Below are positions 1-11,272 of a DNA stretch of 64,000 bases, piece after piece (within the stretch, counting starts at the first letter, position 1; each line of letters begins with the position of its first letter). Under the pieces are notes generated by a model. It worked only from the letters and a program-made list of their open reading frames with translations, was not told where the DNA came from and searched no databases. The position numbers were made by a program, and so were the translations under genes. The DNA is taken from assembly GCA_025024175.1 (NCBI GenBank), contig QCXZ01000001.1, positions 30,436,942 through 30,500,941 on the forward strand. Reading direction: 5' to 3'. The stretch comes from Rhyzopertha dominica (Eukaryota > Arthropoda > Insecta > Coleoptera > Bostrichidae).

Positions 1-1
1 C

Positions 2-214
2 CAGGGTAAGTGAACTTCATATCTACCTTCTTCATTAACAGTAACTGTTTGTAGGAAAAACTCTCGCGGCTTCCGCCATTTCTTCCCTAGTCCTTTTATC
101 AGAAGGCGGCTTGATTCCAATCGTTTCGAGATCCCACAAGTCCGTAATCGAAGAAAACAGATTTAATGTGGTAATGGCAAATTTCGATCCACTTTTGCAT
201 GGATTTTGCCCATG
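2..214 (-). repeat. Inverted copy of BEL pol segment
   Basis: This 213-base stretch is the reverse complement of 1590-1802, differing at about one position by eye. The partner lies inside the BEL pol region on the plus strand. The segment replaces the first part of the 5' LTR, and the LTR resumes directly at about 215. It is a local inverted duplication, probably made during reverse transcription or repair. The two arms are far more alike than the general decay of the element would suggest, so the event is recent or was homogenised. Confidence 0.9.
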
Positions 215-367
215 TCAGAAAAAGTTTTGCAATGTTTTGATTTTTCTTGGGTGGTTACCAGTAAAATTATTTATCAGTTACGCGTTTTCGTTATTGCTTT
301 CCAACACGTTAACCGCCCGAACAGTCGTTTTCCTAGAGATGGGTAGTCTTTTGTAGGTGAGACAACA
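215..367 (+). repeat. Truncated 5' LTR of BEL element
   Basis: Matches the end of the downstream LTR (about 5043-5174), including the run CAACACGTTAACCGCCCGAA and the terminal GACAACA. The first ~280 bases of the LTR are absent and replaced by the inverted segment at 2-214. This copy also has about 23 extra bases near 262-285, flanked by a duplicated GTTAC, that are missing from the 3' LTR. Confidence 0.85.
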
Positions 368-677
368 TACGGCGACCGTGACAGTACTTGGTGTGTGAAC
401 GTGTTCGGGGAGTAAACATTCGTGTAAAGAGTACGGTACCACAAGCACAGGTACGAGCTTTGTCCGCGTTGTCTTCAGTTGACTTTGTCGGTGTAAACGA
501 AGAAACGTTTGGCGGTTTTGACCAAGTTCGTGATTGCCAATATAATTGAAAACAAAGTTAAAAGTCGTAAATTGTATCTTGTATACCGCAAGAGTTACTT
601 TGGGTATGGCGGCGATCTGCACTTTTCAGCGGCACTAATGAGACTCTCCGGTTACGCTAGAAACAAGGCTAAAAGAT

Positions 678-989
678 TTGATGAGCTTTCTCCAGCAAGA
701 AGTTGAAAATGAACAGCGAATCAGCTTGGCAGGCGAAGGTTTTGGTTTTTCTCAGATTTCACAAGCAAACAAAGAAAACCAACCACGGGTCAAGAAAGTG
801 GAAGCGTGTCCATCTGCAACTGGGCTTATTAATTGTGAAGCATCAGATTGCTTATTCTGCAGTGGGTCACATGAAACAAGTGCTTGCTTCAAAGCACAGA
901 AGATGACCATAGAAGAGAAGATGAACATACTGTCTGCTAAAAAAGCTTGTTATAAGTGTCTTAAAATAGGTCATCAGGCAGAGGTTTAG
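678..989 (+). pseudogene. BEL gag fragment with zinc knuckles
   Basis: An open stretch of about 103 codons. Its C-terminal half has the cysteine/histidine pattern of BEL/Pao gag proteins: a first knuckle (CLFCSGSHETSAC), a spacer with EKMNILSAKKACYKC, and the start of a second knuckle (CLKIGH). Such knuckles bind the element's RNA during particle assembly. The frame ends at a stop right after the second knuckle begins, and most of the N-terminal gag is missing between the LTR fragment and this point, so it is a broken remnant. Confidence 0.7.
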
Positions 990-1119
990 AGCACTTCTGA
1001 GATGTATTTTGTGTGGGAAAGGTCACGAACCATTAATGTCCCAGCTTGCCTAGTCACCAAAATCCAAAGAAGGCAACGGAAGACCAAAAGGTGACCGACG
1101 GCAAGAAAGACCAGGCTTT

Positions 1120-2832
1120 GGCCAACCACACCAGCGCACATATTTTCTTGCAAGTTGCAAGAGTTGTCTAAAGGGTCCGTCTGGTGAAACGGTATTGCGA
1201 GCGCTATTTGACAGTCGGTCATAAAGATCCTATATTTTGAAATCTACAGCAGCTCAGCTGAGATACAAACCAAAGAATATAGAGAAAGTAACCCACTGCT
1301 TATTTGGCTGAGTAGAGACAACAAACACGCATAAGTGCTACGATATAACAATCGCACAAGGTGCATTTAGTGTAACTTGAAGTTCTAGATCAGAGCACTA
1401 TTTGTGGAGAAATAGCACAAGAATGGATAAGTGAATTGGTCGATGTGGGTATTGATATCTCAGATATACAAAAACCTGGTCCAATTGAACTTCTGCTAGG
1501 GGCAGACATCGCTGGAGAATATATACTGGGAAACTGAAGAAACTTTCTTGCGGACTAATGGCACTTGAGACTTGTATTGGATGGACAGTCATGGGCAAAA
1601 TCCATGCAAAAGTGGATCGAAATTTGCCATTACCACATTAAATCTGTTTTCTTCGATTACGGACTTGTGGGATCTCGAAACGATTGGAATCAAGCCGCCT
1701 TCTGATAAAAGGACTAGGGAAGAAATGGCGGAAGCCGCGAGAGCTTTTCCTACAAACAGTTACTGTTAATGAAGAAGGTAGATATGAAGTTCACTTACCC
1801 TGATCGAAGGACATCCCCCTCTTCCTACAAATTTCAAAATGGCGCAAAAGAGATTAAGCTCTATTACCAGGAAGTTGAAGAGCGATGGTCTACTAGAGCA
1901 ATATGACTGCGTCTTGAAAGAATGGGAAACGCAAAGAATTATAGAACGGGCACCACAGGAAAGAGTGTTTGGGACATTTTTTGCCGCATAGACAGGTTTT
2001 AAAGGAAAACAGCACAACGACAATCAGACCTGTGTTTGATGCGTCGGCACACGAAAAGGGAGCACCATCTCTCAATCACTGTTTGGAGAAAGGATTGAAT
2101 CTGATTGAATTAATTCCATTACTGTTGTTTAGATTCAGACGAAATAAGATTGGAGTAGATGCGGATATTAAGAAGGCCTTTTTACAAATTAGCATAAATG
2201 AAAAAGACCGTGACTCTTCGTTTTCTCTGGATGGACGCAGAAGGACGTGAGATCATATTGGCGCAATATATAAGAGAGTGGTGTTTGGAGTCAGCAGCAG
2301 TCCATTTCTTTTAGGCTCCACTCTAGATTACCATCTGTCAAAATGTTATGAAGAATGTACCCTTAATAAACTGGTTATTCTCGTGATACGGTAGAAAAAT
2401 TAAGAACTAGTTTTTATGNCGACAATTNTGTNACGAGTGTGACGGACGAAAACTTGATTCATACCTTTATACGAGAGGCTACTTATATTATGCAAAAAGG
2501 GTGTTTCGAACTCAGAGGGTGGGAGGCATACAAGACAGACAGGCCCTACAGATACTTGTCATGTACTTGGATTAAACTAGGATATCTTAAGAGATGTATT
2601 GACCCTAAATGCGGACCTACTGAAAACAACGGAAGCAGAAATTGAAAATACTGGGGTTACCAAAAGGATGATTCTGTCTGTCACACAAAGAGTATTTGAT
2701 CCCATAGGCTTTACTTGCCCCACTGTGTTAGTGCCCAAGATATTGTTGCAACGTTTATGGGAAAAAGAACTTACATGGGACGAACAAGTTGATGCAGACT
2801 CAACCCGTTGTTTTTTAAATTGGATGAAATAG
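1120..2832 (+). pseudogene. BEL protease and reverse transcriptase, broken
   Basis: Remains of the aspartic protease region (about 1120-1800) followed by the reverse transcriptase (about 1800-2832) of the BEL element, spread over several plus-strand frames. The clearest part is 1969-2250, with the conserved RT stretch RPVFDASAHEKGAPSLN, then VDADIKKAFLQI, which carries the first catalytic aspartate region. Further pieces at 2439-2832 include RVFDPIGFTCP, typical of the post-RT connection in Pao-type elements. Stops, frameshifts and three ambiguous bases near 2419-2432 interrupt the catalytic region. Confidence 0.75.
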
Positions 2833-2929
2833 CTTCATTGTTTGTTAGCTGTTGAGATACCCCGTTAGGTTATGACAACAAATAAAGTACAAGATATAGG
2901 TAAATATAGGTAAATACATAAAGTACAAG

Positions 2930-4283
2930 ATATAGATACAGAATAACTGTATCTCTGCTGGCAGCTAAGGCTAGGGTCGCCCCAATAAGGAAGCCTGACA
3001 CCAAGATGACAATACCACGTCTAGAGCTACTAGCAGAGTAGTAAACAACTTGGATAAGTCGACAAACTGCTTCTTTTGGAGTGATTCATCCACAGTCGTA
3101 TCTTGGATTAAGCGAGAGGAGCAATAGGGAGTATTCGTGTGGAATAGAGTAGTAGAGATCAGAGAGCTAACTCCGGCTGATAAGTGGTACCACCTGCCTA
3201 GCGAATATAATCCAGCCGACCTCCTTTCAAAGGACTGTTCCCCTGAACAGTTACTAAAATCAAGATGGTGGGAGGGTCCACAATGGTTACGAGGGCACCC
3301 ACAAACATGGCCTACAGCCGTTACTACCTACAATGAAGAAGAAATCATGGCTGAGAGGAAGAAGAGCTTAGTGAGCACTCTTCTGTCAGTCCCCAGTAGC
3401 AGGCATTTAAGTTATTTTTCGAAGCTCAGTAAAACAGTTCGTATGATTGCTCGAATATTTCGTTTCCTGTACAACATAAGACAGACACCCGGTGCGAAAA
3501 AAGGAAGAGTTGTTAGCCGAAGAAATCGAAGCATCAGAAACGTTTGTCTGGAAAATAGTGCAACAGACTTGTTTTGCTGGAGAAAGTGATCTTAAGATTT
3601 GCAGTCTTAATCCCTTCTGTGATGAGCATGGGCTGATTAGACTAAAATCCCGAATAGCTAACAGAGATGACACAAGCGCGTTTCGTTTTCCCATTGTGCT
3701 GCCTTCTGAGCATATAAGGTTGTCACATCGGAACGCAGGGCCTGTTGAGTCTGCTTAGGGAGAGATTTTGGATCCTTAGAGGGAGGCGCACCATCAAGTG
3801 CATCATCTCAGAATGCGTAACCTGTAAAAGACAAAGTGCAAAACCGCTGAATGTGCAATCGCCACCGCTACCATTGAATCGTGTGAGGGACGCTGTCGCC
3901 TTTGAAATTACAGGAGTGGACCTAGCGGGACCAGTGTACTTAAAAAATAGAGACAAAGCTTGGATATGTCTGTTCACTTGTTCTGTGTATCGCGCAGTAC
4001 ACTTGGAATTAAGTACGTCTCTATCAACTCGTGGCTTTTTGCAAGCTTTCCGTCGGTTCGTTTCGCGTAGAGATCGACCCAAGTGTATCTAGTGACTAAC
4101 TTTGTGGGTGCCAAAAATGCTTTCGTGGCGTTGGACTGGGACTGTATAGTGCGAGAAACATCAGTTGAACGTATTCGTTGGCATTTTAACCCACCAACAG
4201 CACCCTGGTGGGGTGGTTTTTGGGAACGTCTTATCGGCATTATAAAACAACTTCTGCGGAGGAAACTGATGACTGATCTGTGA
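2930..4283 (+). pseudogene. BEL RNase H and integrase, broken
   Basis: Segments of RNase H (about 2930-3240) and integrase (about 3490-4283). Recognisable parts are a BEL-style tail (WYHLPSEYNPADLLSKD) in 3137-3589, an integrase zinc-binding piece (CIISECVTCKRQ) in 3745-4092, the catalytic-core opening (VDLAGPVYLKN) and a downstream core piece (HFNPPTAPWWGGFWER) in 4083-4283. The family inserts element DNA into the host. Frame changes between segments and internal stops show it is inactive. Confidence 0.8.
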
Positions 4284-4550
4284 TTGTGAGAGTACTGTCG
4301 ACGCAAGACCTCTCACTTACATGTCGGAGGATTCAGAGGTCCTTATTGCATTAATACCTGCAATGTTTCTTTGCGATCAAGTCGAGTCCGGTCTTCCCGA
4401 CTGTGATGCGTCATTAAACTGTAAGTTGCGTAAAATCTAGCTCTTCGGAACCAATTGTGACGTCGGTTTCGTGTATAGTATCTCNGACAATTGCGTGTGA
4501 TAAAGGAGAAAAAATACGATTGCAAGGTATAGCAAGGTGATGTCGTCCTC

Positions 4551-4757
4551 GTGGGTGATGATGACTGGCCTATTGGGTTGGTGACAGAATTGATACCTGG
4601 CAAAGACGGTCACGTTCGGTTGGTACGAGTCAAAACGTGTAAGGGACTAGTGTTAAGGCCACTTCAAAGACTGTACCCATTGGAGTTCGAACATGATGAC
4701 AACGCAACTGTTTGTGAGTGCGGGAGTGATCAAAAGCAGAGTACCCGACAATTCTAA
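4551..4757 (+). pseudogene. BEL C-terminal DUF5641-like segment
   Basis: A 68-codon open stretch with the pattern found at the integrase C-terminus of BEL/Pao elements: DDWPIGLVTELIPGKDGHVR followed by a basic strand and RPLQRLYPLE. It ends nine bases before the 3' LTR, the normal place for the end of pol. Separated from the integrase core by frame-breaking changes and one ambiguous base near 4486. Confidence 0.75.
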
Positions 4758-4765
4758 AAAGGTGG

Positions 4766-5174
4766 TGATACGACGCGGTCGTATACCAGAACGGTATTTG
4801 CTCTAATACTTTTTATCCTTAGAGTGCTTGTATGTATTAACCTGATATTGTCTTCTTTTGTATTTTTTGGGTAAGAAATATTATTGTTTAAAATATATCT
4901 CACGGTGGAAAAAATGTGGGAAAAGTGCTATTATTTAGTTCATTTTGTCTTGTTGGTAGGCGAGATGTTCTGTAGTCTGTAGTAGTAGGTAGTCAGTCAA
5001 GAAAGCGAAGATGGCGATGCTTGTTTTCTTTAGAGAAAAATGTCAGAAAAAGTTTTGTAATGTTTTGATTTTTCTTGTGTGGTTACGCGTTTTCGTTATT
5101 GCCTTCCAACACGTTAACCGCCCGAACAGTCGTTTTCCTAAAGAGGCGGGTAGTCTTTTGTAGTTGCGACAACA
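4766..5174 (+). repeat. 3' LTR of BEL element
   Basis: About 409 bases starting TGATACGACGC just after a purine-rich tract and ending GACAACA. The second half matches the 5' LTR fragment at 215-367. The left boundary is inferred from the purine tract and the TG..CA rule, since the matching 5' portion is absent. The base after the LTR already belongs to Copia integrase coding sequence. Confidence 0.8.
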
Positions 5175-7623
5175 GTGTATTTCTTAAAAGAAAAGGCAGA
5201 GACTGCAGAAAAAGTTGCTGAGATGCTGCAAATCATCAAGAATCAACGAGGTCAATCGATAAAGATTTTTCAGTGTAATGGTGGCAAGGAATTTGACAAT
5301 GACCATCTTAGAAAATTAATGATGTCAGATGGAGTGACATTTGTAGTCACAAATCCTTATACACCACAACAAAACAGCTGTGCTGAGCGAACCAACAGAA
5401 CAGTAGTTGATCTTGCTAGAACAATGCTGGTAGCGAAGAATCTGCCTAAATATATGTGGGCAGAAGCAGTAAATGCAGCTGTTTACATTTTAAATTGTAC
5501 TGGACCAAGTGGCGATAATGGAAAAGCTCCGTATGAACTTTTTACGGCGAAATGTACAAACTTAGACAAATTTCATGTCTTTGGTACTGAATGTTACGTA
5601 TACGTGCCAAAGGAAAAACGCAGGAAATGGGACAGAAAGGGAAAACCTGGTGTGTTGGTTACTGCAACAACATAGATGGTTATCGTGTTTGGGTTAAGGA
5701 AGAAAAACGAGTGATTCGAAGGATGTTGTGTTTGGACCAGAACGGACTAGTAAATTGTTGACTTTGTTTCCTGGTGAAGCCAACAGTCCTATGCAGGATG
5801 AAAAAGCAGAAGATTTAGCAGTTCCTGCCAAATTATCTGCAATTTATGAATTTAAAGGTGATGAGTTGCGGAGTTAAGAATGTGAAACCTTAGCACAAGT
5901 TACTGCAGAAAGAAAATTACGCAATAGGGAAAATTTAAGAGCACCTAGGCGGTTGCTTGAAATATTTGCTGAGGTTATACTGAGGCAATAGAGTTAACAG
6001 AAAAGCGTCATTGGAATGCGGCAATGGATGAGGAAATGGCATCATTGAAGGAAAACTCAACTTGACATTTGGTTGAGCTACCGTTCATCGCCAGGCTATT
6101 TCAAATCGCTGGGTGTACCGAGTGAAGCGTAATGCTGATGGAGAAGTTAGCCGTTACAAAGCACGTCTGGTGGTAAAGGGTTTTAGTCAGCGAGAAGGTG
6201 TTGACTATAATGAAGCATTCAGTCCTGTTGCACGTTTCGAGACCATTCGTACAATTCTAAGTATTGCGGCAAAAGAAAAATTGGAGTTGTGTCAATTTTA
6301 TGTGAAAACAGCTTTCCTATCAAGGAAGAAATTTATATGAAACAACCAGAGGGTTATGAAGATGGTAGTGATCGTGTTTGCAGACTGCCGAGAAGTTTAT
6401 ATGGGCTAAAACAGTCACCAAGATGCTGGAATGAACGTTTTAAAACTACGTTATTTTCTTTTCGCTTGCAGGAGAGCATTGCAGATCCATGTGTTTTCTA
6501 TCGTATCACGAACAACGATAAGTTAATACTTGTACTGTACGTGGATGATAGTTTGATAGCTGCAACAAAGAAAAATAGCATCGCTGAATTTCTAGACAGG
6601 TTGAAAGCAGAATTTAAAATAACACCGGAACCAGTGGATTGTTTCCTGAATGTTTTTGTTGATGGATCATACATACTTAATATTGGAGCAAGGAAACCCG
6701 CATTAACATGATTTTATAATCAACTTTATTAAGAAAACTATTTATATTAAAATGTTAATGACATGCAATTAATTTATACAAAATAAGGTGTATCTATGAC
6801 AACCTAAAAAGAGGACAAGTGAAATACTCAAAGTTTTGGTTCCAACACTTTTAATAGATCGTCTTGCTGATGGTTCCATTGTTATTAGCCAAAGAAGATA
6901 TACTGAAGACATTCTTCGGAAATTGAATATGGAAAATGCAAATTCGGTTGCAACCCCGATAGAAAGATATGTCAATTGACAGTAGAAATGACTAGTGTCA
7001 AGATGACAAGTGCTCCATATAGAGAAGCTGTGGGTAGCTTAATGTATTTATCAATAGCTACAAGGCCTGATATCACTTTTGGTGTTCATTATGTGTCACA
7101 GTTTCTTGATGATCCTAATGAACAACACTGGCAAACGAATTTTGAAGTATCTTAAGGGCACAATTACGATGGGCATTCTCTATGTGATGCTGATTTTGCA
7201 AGTGACCCATCTACGCGTCGTTGAGTGAGTGGCATGGTCTTCAAGTTTGGCGGAGGGGTAATTGTGTGGTCGAGTAAACGTCAGCAGAAGCAGAGCGTTT
7301 CACTGTCAACCACAGAAGCAGAATATATAGCTGCCAGTGAAGCTGCCAAAGATGTAGTGTGGTTAAATCGGCTATTTGGCGAAATAGCACCACTTGCTGT
7401 TGTATCTACACTTCTTGTAGACAATGCAAGTGCTATTAAGCTTGCGAAGAACCCAAGTTTTCACAAGCGTTCGAAGCATATTGACGTGCGAGCTCATTAT
7501 GTGCTTGAACGAATGCAGAGCATTGAACATATTCCAAGCGCAGAGCAAGTCGCCGATATTCTGACGAAACCAATTCCAAGAGTGCAATTTCAAAAGCTAC
7601 GTCAGAAGTTAGGAATGGATTGA
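5175..7623 (+). pseudogene. Copia pol (integrase-RT-RNase H) pseudogene
   Basis: Integrase core at 5175-5675: a FQCNGGKEFDND stretch where Copia proteins normally have a D-N-G-G-E-F core, then NPYTPQQNSCAERTNRTV containing the catalytic glutamate. Reverse transcriptase at 6113-6711, with the Copia signature RYKARLVVKGF, LYGLKQSPRCW and the YVDD active site (LYVDDSLIAA). RNase H and tail at 6860-7623 with SLSTTEAEYIAASEA and KRSKHIDVRAHYV. Frameshifts and stops occur near 5670, 5876, 6063, 6300, 6980 and 7155, and the antisense LTR interrupts the region after the YVDD domain. No intact protein can be made. Confidence 0.85.
6690..6847 (-). repeat. Antisense Copia LTR inside Copia pol
   Basis: This stretch is the reverse complement of the Copia 3' LTR at 7677-7840, ending in GGTTCCAACA, the mirror of the LTR start TGTTGGAACC. 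The left edge is diverged, so its boundary is approximate. Pol coding resumes immediately to the right (DGSIVISQRRYTEDILRKLN in another frame). It looks like a solo LTR, or the product of a self-insertion, lying in opposite orientation to the host copy. Confidence 0.8.
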
Positions 7624-7676
7624 CATTAATGTTGTTGATACATAGGTTGTGAAAGATTCAAAGTTTGGGGGGCAAA

Positions 7677-7840
7677 TGTTGGAACCAAAGCTTTGAGTAT
7701 TTCACTTGTCCTCTTTTAGGTTGTCATAGATACACCATATTTTATATAAATTAATTACATGTCATTAACATTTTAATATACATAAATGGTTTTCTTAATA
7801 AAGTTGATTATAAAATCATGTTGATGCGGGTATTTCAACA
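7677..7840 (+). repeat. 3' LTR of Copia element
   Basis: Starts TGTTGGAACCAAAG right after the polypurine tract and ends GGGTATTTCAACA, giving TG..CA termini with short inverted ends (TGTTG/CAACA). Length 164 bases. The antisense copy at 6690-6847 confirms the extent. Confidence 0.85.
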
Positions 7841-10800
7841 CGTATTTCACAAATAGGTATGTCCAGATTACAAGCAAAATGTCATTTACGTCTTGTGTTT
7901 TATATTAATTCTGGCAACCACTGTAAAGGCGTGAAATCATGTCTTCAGTGAATTAATTGGGTTATTTTGGTCTATTGCTAACGTTCGATTTTGTTTACTT
8001 AATTGTACCGCGATACATGTATAAGCACTTAAAGGTTTCTACTACTATTGGCAACATTGGTTTGACTTCCTTCTTCCAGTTATGTTATAAAAAATGAAAC
8101 CAACGTGTGTAGTGGTGTAGTACCTACATTAGTTACAAAAAGAGAACAAAAGGATTCGTTTTGAACTACAATGAAACACAAACTGTTAGAGTATCCTCCC
8201 CTATCCTCCAAGAACTTTGCCGCAACCTTAAAACGCAATTCCGGCTGAATTTCTTCTAATTAAGTTGGGATTTAACAGATTGTGATTTTACGAAAATGTA
8301 GATAAATGTATAAACAGGCATACACACAAATCATAACCCCTGCACGGCATAAGCTGTGTAGGTACTTATTGCTTCGAATACGAAATACGAATAGAATTCC
8401 ACTATTTCTGCTCATATTTAAATAAAAATATTTCACATTATTCTACAAGTGATTTCTTGCTGTTTTAAAGTCAATGTACAAAAATTTCAATATTTTGCTA
8501 TTAATACACCGGCTCGACATGCAACAAATTTATAAAACGTAACCGTCAAGATTTCGTAGGTAGGCAAAAAAAATTTGGAAGCATTTTTTGTAGCTTTTGA
8601 TAGCATCAGATCCGTGGATTTGGAGTGTGCGAAAAACAACTCCAAAGAAATCGGACCCATTATCACCAGAAGCTATTCAATTGTTAGTTTTAGGGATCCA
8701 AAAAAAGCATAAGTCAAATTTGGTGAAAACAGAAGAATCATTTCAAATGGCCATCCCCCCATTTTAAATACGCCATCTTGTTATTTGATAATTTGGCTAC
8801 GGATTTATTATTAGTTTTCCAAAAAACGTGTACAAATTTTTTTGAGCTTATAGAATGAAAACTAATTTTGGCCAGTTTTTTGAGGTTTTATCCCACTGTG
8901 TGACGGTGTGAAGAAGTTGCCGCAGAAGAGAACCTTGCGTCACGCCAAATTGTAACTACTAGTACTTATCAGTTATAGAACCCTAGCAGAGTCCTACCTT
9001 GCGTGATTTTATAATTCTCAAACACCTTTATTCCCGAAAGCCTTGGACAATACAGTTTTTATGTCTGTATTTAAAATGGTGTTTCATAATGTGCTTGCCA
9101 TTGCTGGACGGTTTGTACAGTGTTTCGTTAGGTTTTGTGTGACGTGCCTCCATTTAATTACTTTTCAATTGTTAAATTACACTAAATTGTTCTTAGTTTT
9201 GTGTTGCTTCCTCTCCAAGTGATGCACTGATCAGTATTTATATGAAAGCTGAAAAAGTATCAGATTCAAAACGTCTTGAAAATAGCAAAATGATAATAGA
9301 AATCGTAAATTTTGATCAGCTTTATATTTATTTAATAAATTTAATAATAAAGTATGACTGCAAAACAAAATTATAAGACCGTAACTTTAAGAAACACATA
9401 TTGATTTGGTGCATTTTAAGGGCCAATAGTCATTTCTGTGCAATATATTATTATTATCGATACTGTTGCCAACTTATATCAGTTGTTTTTCTTTCTGCCT
9501 TGCGCTTATGGGTATACGTCACTGATAACGTAACTTTACAGTTATGTGAACAGCGGTATAGGTAGGTGCCTGCTGTTTTTTTAAATAACATTTTGTTTAT
9601 TGTTCTCTCTCTGTGTCGGTATCACTTGGTGTGTTTGAGTGTTTTGAACACAAACTTTCAGGAGAGTTGCGAATGTGTTGAACTTTATAAAAAGGAAGCT
9701 GGGAAATTTCAAGGAAAGGCCAACAGTGAGAAAAGCATTTATCGAAGTTTAAATTCTAAAACCGCTATTTTCCTTCTCTGAATATGAAATTGAATAGACC
9801 AAAACGTGATTTAAGTGAAAGTTACTCCGAAACAGTTCGTTCTATAATTCCAAGTTATGTTTATTGCAATCAATTGAGAACATCCAACTGACAGGTACCA
9901 ACAAATTTTACACCTGCCATAATAACGTTTTATTTGACATCAATTTCACCTCGAAACATTTGATATACTACCTACTCGTTTGCGGCCGTCAGCAATAGTC
10001 TTAACATGCACCTACGAGTATATCTTACTTGCAGCGAAGTCTATTTGGGTATTTAAATTAATAAAAAAAAATCCATTTTTTTATCTTATATTTTCGCATC
10101 GTCATCAACGAGTTTCTTATCGATTTGATAATAATACAGTAATAATAAAATACAAGTATTTAATGAACGATAAAAAGCAATCGATCAGTGTAATTAAGCT
10201 TAAATAGTTCTAAATTGGTATTAAAAACTTCGGCATAATTAAATAAATAAATGGCAGTTTTTATTCACGTGTTCTAAATTTAAGTACGTAAATCAACACA
10301 AACGCACAAAATTCTGTGAATATTCACAAAAACAAAAATTAACATGATTTGATGCCACACCTGTCATCGTTACTTAACTAAATTTGTGTATCACAACAAG
10401 CATACATAGATTTTAAACTATTATTTGGTACAAAGTAGTTATCAATTTAAATTTTGCAATATTTGGGCTAACAAAATGTGTTGTGCAAGTATCATTTTAA
10501 TTAATTATTAGTTGTGTTTCTGTTAGTTTTTTCATAGTGCTATTTGATTATACACATTTTTATCGGTCCGTATAAAATTAATTAAAACGTACAAAATAGG
10601 TTTTCAAAAAAATATGAGTACAGAATACTAGTAAGGTATGAAGTGCAGTAAACAAGCTATACAGACCGAATAGTAAACTTCAATAATGGTTATAAATCAT
10701 GTAGCATTTAAAAATATATTTTGCAGCTCCAATATACTGATTTGAAAATAATAAAGCATATATATTCAATTCGAGAATTTCATACTTTCAATATTTTACG

Positions 10801-10948
10801 TTTTGGTGCTTTTTCTATTATACGCAGATTACGAACATTCTTAAATTCATAATAGAAACTCATATTACTTCCTTAAACATCTATGGGTGGCAGATTTCCC
10901 ACTATTACAGCAGTAGTATCAGTCTTTAAGAATAGTAATCGGTAAAAC
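7841..10948. other. AT-rich region downstream of RBCK1, no gene seen
   Basis: About 3.1 kb with only short open frames that lack any recognisable domain or codon signal. A stretch near 8540-8890 has the flavour of the 120-base repeat at 36190-36790 (GCCATCTTG, AAAACTAATTTTGGCCAG), so it may be an old dispersed repeat. It includes the probable 3' untranslated region of the minus-strand RBCK1 gene at its right end. Confidence 0.5.
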
Positions 10949-11272
10949 TTAATGACAGTAATTACACTGCGGATGACATTTGATCCCGTTGACCCCGCAT
11001 TTGCAGCCCCCGGATGTGTCCCCTTTACCAGCGGGACCCCATCGTGGGCCCCTGGTAACCCAACAAATTTCCGTTTTACACATAGAACATCGCAACCAAT
11101 CACAGCCCCATTTTTTCATTAAGATCACTTGGCATGTAGGACAAGTCAAAGCTTCTCCCTTGTTCACCATTTCCTCAAGCATTTCTTTCGTCCTTTTGGC
11201 GTTCTCATCAATTTTTGACTCGTCATCCATTCGTTGCTGATACTGTTTACAGTTCAGACCAGTGTGGATGGC
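10949..11272 (-). CDS. RBCK1: RBCK1-like coding exon 4 (end of IBR, RING2)
   Basis: Acceptor AATTCCAG|GCC, then [15 protein letters not shown], a linker helix and RING2 ([30 protein letters not shown]), ending [17 protein letters not shown]... and CHPQCNYCH before TAA. RING2 carries the catalytic cysteine of RBR ligases. The C-terminus matches HOIL-1L to the last residues, so the gene is complete at its 3' end. Confidence 0.93.
   Translation of the reverse strand, partial: AIHTGLNCKQYQQRMDDESKIDENAKRTKEMLEEMVNKGEALTCPTCQVILMKKWGCDWLRCSMCKTEICWVTRGPRWGPAGKGDTSGGCKCGVNGIKCHPQCNYCH

Larger units (their letters stand above)
215..5174 (+). mobile_element. Decayed BEL/Pao LTR retrotransposon
   Basis: A plus-strand BEL/Pao-family element made of a truncated 5' LTR (215-367), gag zinc-knuckle region, protease/RT, RNase H and integrase segments, a C-terminal DUF5641-like segment and a complete 3' LTR (4766-5174). 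The order is that of BEL/Pao elements. Reading frames are broken by many stops and frameshifts, and most of the gag N-terminus is missing, so this copy cannot move by itself. A purine-rich tract (AAAAAGGTGG) precedes the 3' LTR. After the 5' LTR fragment comes GGCGACCGTGAC at about 373, a plausible primer binding site; the matching tRNA was not established. Confidence 0.85.
5175..7840 (+). mobile_element. Decayed Copia LTR retrotransposon, 5' truncated
   Basis: The 3' two thirds of a Ty1/Copia element: integrase core, reverse transcriptase, RNase H, a clear polypurine tract (AAGTTTGGGGGGCAAA, 7661-7676) and a 164-base 3' LTR (7677-7840). Gag, protease and the integrase zinc finger are missing, because the BEL 3' LTR abuts the integrase core. 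The simplest reading is that the BEL element inserted into a Copia copy and the 5' Copia half lies beyond the left window edge. An antisense LTR copy sits inside the pol gene at about 6690-6847. Confidence 0.85.

Noticed and set aside
9566..10207. Two 70-75 codon plus-strand frames
   Set aside because: Low-complexity, no domain, no codon bias; chance frames in AT-rich DNA.
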